Assembly: GCF_035975855.1 (NCBI RefSeq)
Contig: NZ_CP109055.1
Span: forward strand, 6,448,001-6,512,000
DNA from: Streptomyces sp. NBC_01304
GTDB taxonomy: Bacteria > Actinomycetota > Actinomycetes > Streptomycetales > Streptomycetaceae
Direction: 5' to 3'
DNA length: 64,000 bases
Shown one piece after another: positions 56,896 through 64,000 of the stretch (the stretch's first letter is position 1; each line of letters begins with the position of its first letter). Both the position numbers and the translations under genes were made by a program. Below the pieces are notes generated by a model, which worked only from the letters and a program-made list of their open reading frames with translations, was not told where the DNA came from and did not search any database.

Positions 56896-58281
56896 ATGAG
56901 CACCACGGAGCGTCCCCGAATCCTCGTTGTAGGCGGTGGGTACGTAGGCCTGTACGCAGCTCGGCGCATTCTCAAGAAGATGCGCTACGGCGAGGCGACC
57001 GTCACGGTCGTCGACCCGCGGTCGTACATGACGTACCAGCCCTTCCTCCCCGAAGCCGCTGCCGGCAGCATCTCCCCGAGGCACGTCGTCGTACCGCTGC
57101 GACGCGTTCTGCCCAAGGCCGAGGTGCTCACCGGACGCGTCACGACCATCGACCAGGACCGCAAGGTCGCCTCCATCGCCCCGCTGGTCGGCGAGGCGTA
57201 CGAGCTGCCCTTCGACTACCTGGTCATCGCGCTCGGCGCCATCTCCCGCACCTTCCCGATCCCCGGCCTCGCCGAGCAGGGCATCGGCATGAAGGGCGTC
57301 GAGGAGGCCATCGGCCTGCGCAACCACGTCCTCGAGCAGCTCGACAAGGCCGACTCGACGCAGGACGAGGACGTCCGCCGCAAGGCGCTGACCTTCGTCT
57401 TCGTCGGCGGTGGCTTCGCCGGTGCCGAGACGATCGGCGAGGTCGAGGACATGGCCCGGGACGCGGCCAAGTACTACAACAACGTGAAGCGCGAGGACAT
57501 GCGCTTCGTGCTCGTCGACGCCGCGGACAAGATCCTTCCCGAGGTCGGCCCGAAGCTCGGCCAGTACGGCAAGGAGCACCTCGAGGGCCGCGGGATCGAG
57601 ATCTACCTCGGTACCTCCCTCGACTCCTGCGTCGACGGCCACGTGATGCTCAAGAACGGCCTCGAGGTCGACTCCAACACCATCGTGTGGACCGCGGGCG
57701 TCAAGCCCAACCCGGCGCTGCAGCGCTTCGGTCTGCCGCTCGGCCCGCGCGGTCACGTCGACACCCAGACGACCCTCCAGGTCCAGGGCAGCGACTACAT
57801 CTGGGCCGCGGGCGACAACGCCCAGGTCCCGGACCTCGCCGTCGGCGAGGGCGCCTGGTGCCCGCCGAACGCCCAGCACGCGCTGCGTCAGGCCAAGGTC
57901 CTCGGCGACAACGTCATCTCCGGCATGCGGGGCTTCCCGCAGCAGGAGTACAAGCACGCCAACAAGGGTGCGGTGGCGGGTCTCGGCCTCCACAAGGGCG
58001 TCGCGATGATCGTCATGGGCAAGATGAAGATCAAGCTCAAGGGCCGTCTGGCCTGGTACATGCACCGCGCGTACCACGGCATGGCGATGCCGACGTTCAA
58101 CCGCAAGATCCGGGTCTTCGCCGACTGGACGCTCGCGATGTTCCTCAAGCGTGAGGTCGTCTCGCTCGGTGCGATGGAGACTCCGCGCGAGGAGTTCTAC
58201 GAGGCGGCCAAGCCGGCGCCCGTGGCTCCGCCGGTCGCGGAGAAGGCCTCGGCCGGGGCTGAGAAGGCCAAGGCCTCCTGA
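56896..58281 (+). CDS. ndh: Type II NADH dehydrogenase (NDH-2)
   Basis: NDH-2 passes electrons from NADH to quinone without pumping protons. The 461-aa protein has the FAD motif ILVVGGGYVGLYAARRI, the NADH motif FVFVGGGFAGAETIGEVE and the second FAD motif VQGSDYIWAAGDNAQVP. The C-terminal helix region (KIRVFADWTLAMFL) anchors it to the membrane. ATG 56896 lies 7 nt after GATACT, so the mRNA may be leaderless. Rex-type sites upstream fit redox control. Confidence 0.96.
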   Translation: MSTTERPRILVVGGGYVGLYAARRILKKMRYGEATVTVVDPRSYMTYQPFLPEAAAGSISPRHVVVPLRRVLPKAEVLTGRVTTIDQDRKVASIAPLVGEAYELPFDYLVIALGAISRTFPIPGLAEQGIGMKGVEEAIGLRNHVLEQLDKADSTQDEDVRRKALTFVFVGGGFAGAETIGEVEDMARDAAKYYNNVKREDMRFVLVDAADKILPEVGPKLGQYGKEHLEGRGIEIYLGTSLDSCVDGHVMLKNGLEVDSNTIVWTAGVKPNPALQRFGLPLGPRGHVDTQTTLQVQGSDYIWAAGDNAQVPDLAVGEGAWCPPNAQHALRQAKVLGDNVISGMRGFPQQEYKHANKGAVAGLGLHKGVAMIVMGKMKIKLKGRLAWYMHRAYHGMAMPTFNRKIRVFADWTLAMFLKREVVSLGAMETPREEFYEAAKPAPVAPPVAEKASAGAEKAKAS

Positions 58282-58312
58282 CCTCGCGCTCATAGCAAGT
58301 CATAGCTAGACC

Positions 58313-58356
58313 CCGAAGGGGCCGCTCGCCATCCGTGGTGCGGGCGGTCCCTTCGG
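58313..58356 (+). terminator. ndh terminator
   Basis: CCGAAGGGGCCGC (58313-58325) pairs with GCGGTCCCTTCGG (58344-58356) with one wobble. Confidence 0.8.
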
Positions 58357-58360
58357 CGTT

Positions 58361-58525
58361 TATCTCCCCACCCCGCCCCTTCCCGAAAGTCCTGCGGACG
58401 GCTTCAAAGACTGTCCTCAAACGCCGGACGGGCTGAATATTCAGCCCGTCCGGCGTTCGAGGACACCGCCCGAAGGGCGGAAGGCTTCGCAGAATTACGG
58501 GAAGGGGCGGGGTGGGGAGAAGAAA
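58361..58525. repeat. Dispersed intergenic repeat, copy 5 (palindromic, two arms)
   Basis: Two facing arms meet at gaatattc, with cores TGTCCTCAAACGCCGGACGG and its near-complement. C-rich and G-rich runs bound it. It lies between ndh and the CFA synthase gene; the remaining gap holds only the latter's promoter. Confidence 0.85.
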
Positions 58526-58609
58526 TGCCCCGCCGGGACTGCGCACACCCCGTCCCGGTGTTTACGTGGTGTTGGACCCAACCGTGCCTCGTACCGGGAA
58601 GGTGACACC

Positions 58610-59902
58610 ATGACCGACGCCGCGCCGCGGCTGAGAGCCCTCGCCGAGCAGCTCCTGGGGGTCCCGCTCCCGATCCGCATCCGCGCCTGGGACGGAAGCG
58701 CGTCGGGCCCGCCCGACGCCCCCACCCTCGTCGTACGCCACCGCAGGGCCCTGCGTCGGCTGCTGTGGAAGCCGGGCGAGCTGGGCCTGGCCCGCGCCTG
58801 GGTGGCCGGGGAGATCGACATCGAGGGGGATCTGTACGCCGCCCTGGAGCGCATCGCCGGCCTCCTCTGGGAGAACGACGGGCCCACCCGCCGCAGACTC
58901 GACCTGGCCCGGGACCCGAAGATCCGGGCCGCCGCCCGCGAGCTGGTGAGGCTCGCCGGACCGCTGCCGCCCCCGCCGCCGCCCGCCGAGGAGGTCGGCC
59001 GGCGCAGCGGCCCGCTGCACACGAAGATCCGCGACCGGCAGGCCATCAGCCACCACTACGACGTGGGCAACGACTTCTACGAGCTGGTGCTCGGCCCGTC
59101 CATGGTCTATTCGTGCGCGTACTGGACCGAGGACGGAAGCCTCGATGACGCCCAGCGCGACAAGCTCGAACTCATCTGCCGCAAGCTCGACTTGAAGGAG
59201 GGCCGGCGCCTCCTCGACGTCGGCTGCGGCTGGGGCTCCATGGCGATCCACGCGGCCCGCGAGCACGGCGTACACGTCGTCGGCATCACGCTCTCCCGCG
59301 AGCAGGCGGCGTACGCCCGAAAGCGCATCGCGGAGGAGGGGCTCACCGACCGGATCGAGATCCGTGTGCAGGACTATCGCGACGTCAAGGACGGGCCGTA
59401 CGACGCGATCTCGTCGATCGGCATGGCCGAACACGTCGGATCCGGGCGCTACTTGGAGTACGCACGCGACCTGCACGCCCTGCTCAGGCCCGGTGGTCGG
59501 CTGCTCAACCATCAGATCGCGCGGCGTCCGGAGGTCGACGAGGGGGCGTACGAAATCGATGAGTTCATCGACGCGTACGTCTTCCCGGACGGTGAACTCG
59601 CCCCGGTGGGGCGGACCGTGGGGCTGCTCGAGGACGCCGGGTTCGAGGTGCGGGACCTGGAGTCGATACGCGAGCACTACGCGCTCACCCTGCGGAAGTG
59701 GGTCGCCAATCTGGAGGCCGACTGGGAGCGGGCGGTGCGGCTCTCCTCGCCCGGCCGGGCCCGCGTGTGGCGGCTCTACATGGCGGCATGTGCCCTGTCC
59801 TTCGACCGGAACCGGATCGGCGTCAACCAGGTGCTCGCCGTGAAGACCCCGGAGTCCGGGGTGTCGGGGCTGCCGCTGCGTTCCCGCGAGTGGCGCACGT
59901 AG
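58610..59902 (+). CDS. cfa: Cyclopropane-fatty-acyl-phospholipid synthase
   Basis: This 430-aa enzyme adds a methylene or methyl group from SAM to unsaturated phospholipid acyl chains. The SAM motif is LLDVGCGWGSMAIHAA, with the preceding AISHHYDVGNDFYELVLGPSMVYSCAYW that is typical of CFA enzymes. The N-terminal 130 residues form the usual lipid-binding part (LGLARAWVAGEIDIEGDLY), and a Pro-rich linker (about residue 123) connects the two. ATG 58610 follows GGAAGG. Its substrates could come from the desaturase at 8082. Confidence 0.93.
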   Translation: MTDAAPRLRALAEQLLGVPLPIRIRAWDGSASGPPDAPTLVVRHRRALRRLLWKPGELGLARAWVAGEIDIEGDLYAALERIAGLLWENDGPTRRRLDLARDPKIRAAARELVRLAGPLPPPPPPAEEVGRRSGPLHTKIRDRQAISHHYDVGNDFYELVLGPSMVYSCAYWTEDGSLDDAQRDKLELICRKLDLKEGRRLLDVGCGWGSMAIHAAREHGVHVVGITLSREQAAYARKRIAEEGLTDRIEIRVQDYRDVKDGPYDAISSIGMAEHVGSGRYLEYARDLHALLRPGGRLLNHQIARRPEVDEGAYEIDEFIDAYVFPDGELAPVGRTVGLLEDAGFEVRDLESIREHYALTLRKWVANLEADWERAVRLSSPGRARVWRLYMAACALSFDRNRIGVNQVLAVKTPESGVSGLPLRSREWRT

Positions 59903-59951
59903 GGCGAGAACGCGCCGGACAGGGCAAGCGAGCGAGCGGGCGCAACACGAA

Positions 59952-59982
59952 GGGCCCCGGACACGGTTCGTGTCCGGGGCCC
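59952..59982. terminator. Bidirectional terminator
   Basis: GGGCCCCGGACACG (59952-59965) pairs perfectly with CGTGTCCGGGGCCC (59969-59982) around 3 nt. It lies between convergent stops at 59902 and 59996. Confidence 0.9.
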
Positions 59983-59995
59983 GATTCGCCTGCGG

Positions 59996-62533
59996 CTACT
60001 CGGACTTGATCGCCGCGAGCATGTTCATCTTGGCCGCCCGCCGGGCCGGCCACAGCGCCGCGAGGATGCCGACCGCCGCGGCCAGGGCGAGGAAGATGCC
60101 CATCCGGCCCCAGGGCAGGACCAGTTCGTACGTGGCCATCGAGCCGCCGATCAGCTCACCGGCCGCCCAGCCGAAGAACACTCCGAGCCCGATCCCGAGC
60201 ACCCCGCCGAACAGCGAGATCACCAGGGACTCCATGCGCACCATGCGCTTGATGCCCTTGCGGTCGAGGCCGATCGCCCGGAGCATCCCGATCTCCTGGG
60301 AGCGCTCGAAGACCGACATGGCCAGGGTGTTGATCACGCCGAGCACGGCCACGATGACCGCCATGGCGAGCAGGCCGTACAGCATGTTCAGCATCAGCGT
60401 GAACATCGCCGCGATGCCCTCGGAGATGTCCTTCTTGTCCTGCACGAGGACGGCCGGGTTGCTGCCCAGGTCCTTGGTCAGGGCGTCCTTGACCTGCGAG
60501 GACGCGCCGTCCTTGGTTTTCACGAAGACCTGTCGGTCGCCGGTCTCGCGCTGGTGCGGGGCGAGGGTGTCCTTGTCGAGGATGATCCCGTTGATCATCT
60601 CGTTGCCCTCGTAGACGGCGCCGACCCGCAGGGTGCCCTTCTTGCCGTCCTCGTACGTGACCGGGAAGCCGGACCCGACCTTCCAGCCGTTCTCCTCGGC
60701 GATGTCCTTGTCGACGACCACCTTGTCGCCGGTCATGTCGGCGAAGGAGCCCTGCTTGAAGTCGAGGGCCGTGAGCTCGCCGATCGTCTTGGCGTCGACG
60801 CCCACCAGGTCCTCGTTGTTGCCGTCGACCCGCGCGGGGGAGACCCGCATGGGGCTGGTCGCGGTGACGTCGTCGAGGCTGTTCAGCTTCTTCTCGACGT
60901 CGGGCGAGAGCGAGTTCATGTTCGCCATCGACACGATGTAGTCGGACTTCAGGGAGTCCGTCGCCATCCGGTCGATGCCCTTTTGGACACTGCCCGCGAT
61001 CACCGTCATGCCGGTGATCAGGGTCAGCCCGATCATCAGCGCCGAGGCGGTCGCGGCGGTGCGGCGCGGGTTGCGTACGGAGTTCTGCCGGGCGAGCTTC
61101 CCGGAGATGCCGAACAGCTTCAGGAGCGGGGCCGCGGCCGCGATGATCGGGCGGGAAAGCAGCGGGGTGAGGACGAAGACGCCGATCACCAGGAGCGCGG
61201 CGCCCAGGCCGACGATCTCCTTGCCGTCCATGCCCCGGCTCGCCCCGGCGAGCACGGCGGCGATGCCCGCGCCCGAGAAGAGGGCGCCGATGGAGTTGCG
61301 TACGACCAGGGACTTGGTGGTCGCGGTGGCGTGCACGCTGCTCATCGCGGCGACCGGCGGGATCTTCGCGGCGCGGCGGCCCGGCAGCCAGGCGGCCAGC
61401 ATCGTCACGACGACACCGACGATCAGCGAGATGACGACGGTCGAACCGCCGATCACCAGCGGGCCGTCCGGGACGGTCATCCCGAGCGTGCCCATCAGCG
61501 AGCGCAGTCCGGCCCCGATGCCGATGCCGGCGATCAGACCGGTGACGGCGGCGACGGCTCCGACGACGAGCGCTTCGAGCAGGACGGAGCGCGTGACCTG
61601 GCGGCGACTCGCACCGACCGCCCGCATCAGGGCGAGCTCCTTGGTGCGCTGGGCGACCAGCATGGTGAAGGTGTTGGCGATGATGAAGATGCCGACGAAG
61701 AGCGAGATGCCGGCGAAGACGAGCATGCCGGTCTTCATGCCGCTCATGCCGGCGGCGATCATCTTGCCCTGGTCGTCGGCGAGCTTCTTGCCGGTGGTGG
61801 CCTCGGCCTGGTCCTTCGGCAGGATTTTGTCGATCTCGGCCTTCAGCGCGGACTGCGAAGTGCCGGGCGCCGCCTGCACGTTGATCTCGCTGAACTTGCC
61901 GGGCATCGCGTAGAGCTCTTGCGCCGTCCTGGTGTCGAAGAGCGCGAGGCTGCCGCCGGCGGCGACGTTGCCGTCGTCGGTGGTGAAGATGCCGGAGACC
62001 TTCTGCTCCAGGACCGGCCCGTTGATGGACATCCGCACGGTGTCGCCGACCTTGAACCCGGCGCGCTCGGCGGTCTTGGCGTCGAGGGCGACCTCGCCCT
62101 TGCCGTTAGGGGCGTTGCCGGTCTGCATCGGGTAGCGGACGTCCTTGCCGTCCTTGCCCGGGTAGTAGTTGGCGCCGCTGGTGGACCAGCCCTCGCCGAC
62201 GAGCTTGCCGTCCTTGTCGGCGATCGCGGCGAACCCGGAGACGGTGCCGGTGGCGTCCTTGGCGCCGGGCACCTTCGCGGCCTTGTCGACGAGCTCCTGG
62301 CTCAGCTTGGGGGCGGCGCCGGGATTGCTCTTGTCGCCGTCGGCCTTGTCGGGCTGGATGGCGACGTCGACGTGCGTGAAGCCCTTGGCGGAGCTGTTCT
62401 GGAACGCGTCGGAGATGGTGTTGGTGAAGACCAGGGTGCCGGAGACGAACGCGACGCCGAGCATGACGGCGAGCACGGTCATCAGGAGCCTGGCCTTGTG
62501 CGCGAGTACGTTGCGCAAGGCGGTACGGAACAT
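59996..62533 (-). CDS. FtsX/MacB-type ABC permease (paralogue)
   Basis: This 845-aa permease has the same design as the one at 27891: N-terminal helix (LLMTVLAVMLGVAFVSGTLV), a large outer domain and two FtsX repeats, with VAQRTKELALMRAVGASRRQV and VFERSQEIGMLRAIGLDRKGI. It ends NMLAAIKSE. ATG 62533 lies 83 nt after the ATPase stop, so the pair is an operon without overlap, unlike the first module. Confidence 0.93.
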   Translation of the reverse strand: MFRTALRNVLAHKARLLMTVLAVMLGVAFVSGTLVFTNTISDAFQNSSAKGFTHVDVAIQPDKADGDKSNPGAAPKLSQELVDKAAKVPGAKDATGTVSGFAAIADKDGKLVGEGWSTSGANYYPGKDGKDVRYPMQTGNAPNGKGEVALDAKTAERAGFKVGDTVRMSINGPVLEQKVSGIFTTDDGNVAAGGSLALFDTRTAQELYAMPGKFSEINVQAAPGTSQSALKAEIDKILPKDQAEATTGKKLADDQGKMIAAGMSGMKTGMLVFAGISLFVGIFIIANTFTMLVAQRTKELALMRAVGASRRQVTRSVLLEALVVGAVAAVTGLIAGIGIGAGLRSLMGTLGMTVPDGPLVIGGSTVVISLIVGVVVTMLAAWLPGRRAAKIPPVAAMSSVHATATTKSLVVRNSIGALFSGAGIAAVLAGASRGMDGKEIVGLGAALLVIGVFVLTPLLSRPIIAAAAPLLKLFGISGKLARQNSVRNPRRTAATASALMIGLTLITGMTVIAGSVQKGIDRMATDSLKSDYIVSMANMNSLSPDVEKKLNSLDDVTATSPMRVSPARVDGNNEDLVGVDAKTIGELTALDFKQGSFADMTGDKVVVDKDIAEENGWKVGSGFPVTYEDGKKGTLRVGAVYEGNEMINGIILDKDTLAPHQRETGDRQVFVKTKDGASSQVKDALTKDLGSNPAVLVQDKKDISEGIAAMFTLMLNMLYGLLAMAVIVAVLGVINTLAMSVFERSQEIGMLRAIGLDRKGIKRMVRMESLVISLFGGVLGIGLGVFFGWAAGELIGGSMATYELVLPWGRMGIFLALAAAVGILAALWPARRAAKMNMLAAIKSE

Positions 62534-62616
62534 GGTGTGAAGTCCTGTGGGGTGAGGGCCGGTTCAGCGGGCTGGTGGGCTCGGCGCACGGGTTGGCGCG
62601 GCGAGCCCGGCGGGCC

Positions 62617-63393
62617 TCAGCTGGTGCGGCCCTTGGCGTCGAAGCGCTTCATGCGGTCGAGGACGTTGTCCGCGGTGGGCTCGTGCAGCTCGTCGACGAT
62701 CCGCCCGTCGGCGAGGAAGACGACACGGTCCGCGTACGCCGCCGCCACCGGGTCGTGCGTCACCATCACCACGGTCTGGCCGAGCTCGCGCACCGAGTTG
62801 CGCAGGAACCCGAGGACCTCGGCACCCGAGCGCGAGTCCAGGTTTCCGGTCGGCTCGTCGCCGAAGATGATGTCGGGCTTGGAGGCGAGCGCACGGGCCA
62901 CGGCGACGCGCTGCTGCTGGCCGCCGGAGAGCTGGCTGGGGCGGTGCCCGAGGCGGTCCTTGAGGCCGACCATCTCGATGACCTGGGCCAGCCACTGCTT
63001 GTCGTGCTTGCGGCCCGCGATGTCCATGGGCAGCGTGATGTTCTCGGCCGCGGTCAGGGTCGGCAGCAGGTTGAACGCCTGGAAGATGAAGCCGATCTTG
63101 TCGCGGCGCAGCTGCGTGAGCTGCTTGTCCTTGAGCGAGCCCAGCTCGGTGTCGCCGATGCGGACGCTGCCGCTGCTGAACGAGTCGAGCCCGGCCACGC
63201 AGTGCATCAGCGTCGACTTGCCGGACCCCGAGGGGCCCATGATCGCGGTGAACTCGGCCTGCCGGAAGTCGACGGTGACCCGGTCCAGGGCGACCACCTG
63301 GGTCTCGCCCTGTCCGTAGACCTTGGAGAGGTCGGTGGCGCGCGCGGCTACCGCTGTCGCTGTTGCCTGCTGAGCGAAGGGGGTGGTGGTCAC
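62617..63393 (-). CDS. ABC transporter ATP-binding protein (paralogue)
   Basis: The 258-aa ATPase has Walker A GPSGSGKST, signature LSGGQQQR, Walker B IIFGDEPTGNLDS and VTHD, and it is clearly paralogous to the protein at 27097. Both end DAKGRTS- or DARGRTS-like. GTG 63393 follows AGGAG about 10 nt upstream. The leader shows no MerR-like palindrome like that of the first module. Confidence 0.95.
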   Translation of the reverse strand: MTTTPFAQQATATAVAARATDLSKVYGQGETQVVALDRVTVDFRQAEFTAIMGPSGSGKSTLMHCVAGLDSFSSGSVRIGDTELGSLKDKQLTQLRRDKIGFIFQAFNLLPTLTAAENITLPMDIAGRKHDKQWLAQVIEMVGLKDRLGHRPSQLSGGQQQRVAVARALASKPDIIFGDEPTGNLDSRSGAEVLGFLRNSVRELGQTVVMVTHDPVAAAYADRVVFLADGRIVDELHEPTADNVLDRMKRFDAKGRTS

Positions 63394-63774
63394 GGGGCAG
63401 GGCTCCTGTCGGGACGACGGGGTGGGAGGACGCTTCCATCGTCCAAGCCCGATGACCTGATGAAGTCAGCCCCAGTTCCTGCTCTGCCCTTCCTCTCCAG
63501 GCTGACCGGACGGGGGCCGCGTCATACCTGGGGATGACCGGGACCCTGAGGGCGGCGGGGGCTCGGCGGCACGCGCGGCGGGGGCGGAATTCCGTCATTC
63601 CTTGCCGGTGGCCTCGTACCCGGGGAACCGCCTGCGGCAAGTGCGGATGACCGATCCCGTTGCCTGACGGCCCCTCAGGCGTCAATAAAATAAGACAACA
63701 TCGGTCTGTTGTTGAGCTGTTCGGGGGATGCCTCCGGATAGGCTCGGAACCCGCATATGCGGAGCCCACGGCCT
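63394..63774. promoter_or_regulatory. Divergent promoter region of the ABC operon and bldA
   Basis: No gene is visible. An AT-rich stretch, gtcaataaaataagacaaca (63681-63700), precedes TTGAGC (63712-63717), and TAGGCT (63739-63744) lies about 30 bp before the tRNA. These fit a bldA promoter, although a 21-bp spacer would be long. Confidence 0.45.
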
Positions 63775-63857
63775 GCCCGGATGGTGGAATGCAGACACGG
63801 CGAGCTTAAACCTCGCTGCCCCTTGCGGGCGTACCGGTTCAAGTCCGGTTCCGGGCA
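63775..63857 (+). tRNA. bldA: tRNA-Leu(UAA), bldA
   Basis: The 83-nt cloverleaf has acceptor arms GCCCGGA/TCCGGGC with discriminator A and anticodon stem GCGAG/CTCGC around CTTAAAC, so the anticodon is TAA. It has a long variable arm (TGCCCCTTGCGGGCGTA) and T-arm GGTTCAAGTCC. It is the only kind of tRNA that reads the rare UUA codon in Streptomyces, where it acts as a developmental and antibiotic switch. CCA is not encoded (ACCT follows). Confidence 0.95.
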
Positions 63858-64000
63858 CCTTCCGCCGGCCGTCGGGTGGAGCAGGTGCTCCCGGACCCTC
63901 GCTCGACCCCCTCAGTCGATCATGACGCCGAGACCCCCTCGCATGATGTCCGGATCGTCCCGTGAAGGCCTCTGTGGACGCCTCCGCGGGCGGCCCGAGG
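63858..64000. other. Sequence right of bldA
   Basis: No gene, hairpin or promoter could be supported in these last 143 bases. A gene may begin or end beyond the edge. Confidence 0.4.

Noticed and set aside
60554..63319. A 921-codon forward frame
   Set aside because: It is antisense to the FtsX permease and ATPase, both of which have intact motifs.

Overview
The window is chromosomal core DNA from a Streptomyces-type actinomycete. The evidence is very high GC with strong third-position GC bias, frequent GTG starts (one TTG), several apparently leaderless genes with TAGGCT-like -10 boxes just before the start codon, resuscitation-promoting-factor/LysM proteins behind a cyclic-di-AMP riboswitch, and a tRNA-Leu(UAA) that matches bldA. 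The gene order looks like a conserved Streptomyces core segment, not a genomic island. I see no prophage, IS transposase, CRISPR array or secondary-metabolite cluster.

Layout. 1-4.4 kb: a sodium:solute symporter (cut by the left edge) diverges from galTEK. 4.4-9.1 kb: an orphan NarL-type response regulator, a MarR regulator with a clear operator, a tam-like methyltransferase, a VOC protein, and a desaturase-TetR operon. 9.3-17 kb: ppc, a small membrane protein, then pth, rplY, prs, glmU and tRNA-Gln on the minus strand. 17.1-22.2 kb: an unusual cluster of two divergent operons carrying deaminase-like, WHH-nuclease-like and SUKH domains, which are the parts of polymorphic-toxin/immunity systems but without secretion signals. 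22.4-32 kb: an orphan histidine kinase, a coiled-coil protein, a DHA2-type MFS exporter, an ABC/FtsX exporter behind a MerR-like promoter, and a DUF2079 membrane protein.

32-36.2 kb: mfd, flanked by two inverted copies of a roughly 200-bp terminal-inverted-repeat element. 36.2-47.9 kb: envelope and accessory genes, comprising a GDSL hydrolase, a TetR/helical-protein pair, an orphan MT0933-like antitoxin, a lipoprotein-type HNH nuclease, a lipoprotein, a membrane protein with a duplicated domain, a solitary N6 methylase-like protein, a membrane protein/Ser-Thr kinase pair, and a SurA-like lipoprotein. 48-59.9 kb: mazG-P450, two Rpf-LysM genes with the c-di-AMP riboswitch between them, eno, divIC/ftsB-like, DUF501, ppx, ndh with two candidate Rex operators, and a cyclopropane-fatty-acid synthase. 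60-63.4 kb: a second ABC/FtsX module paralogous to the first. 63.8 kb: bldA.

Many intergenic gaps carry copies of one dispersed repeat (core TGTCCTCAAACGCCGGACGG; five loci) and strong hairpin terminators. The most interesting parts are the deaminase/WHH/SUKH cluster, the element pair around mfd, the paired Rex sites before ndh, and the riboswitch expression platform. All functional statements rest on reading motifs by eye; no database search was possible.
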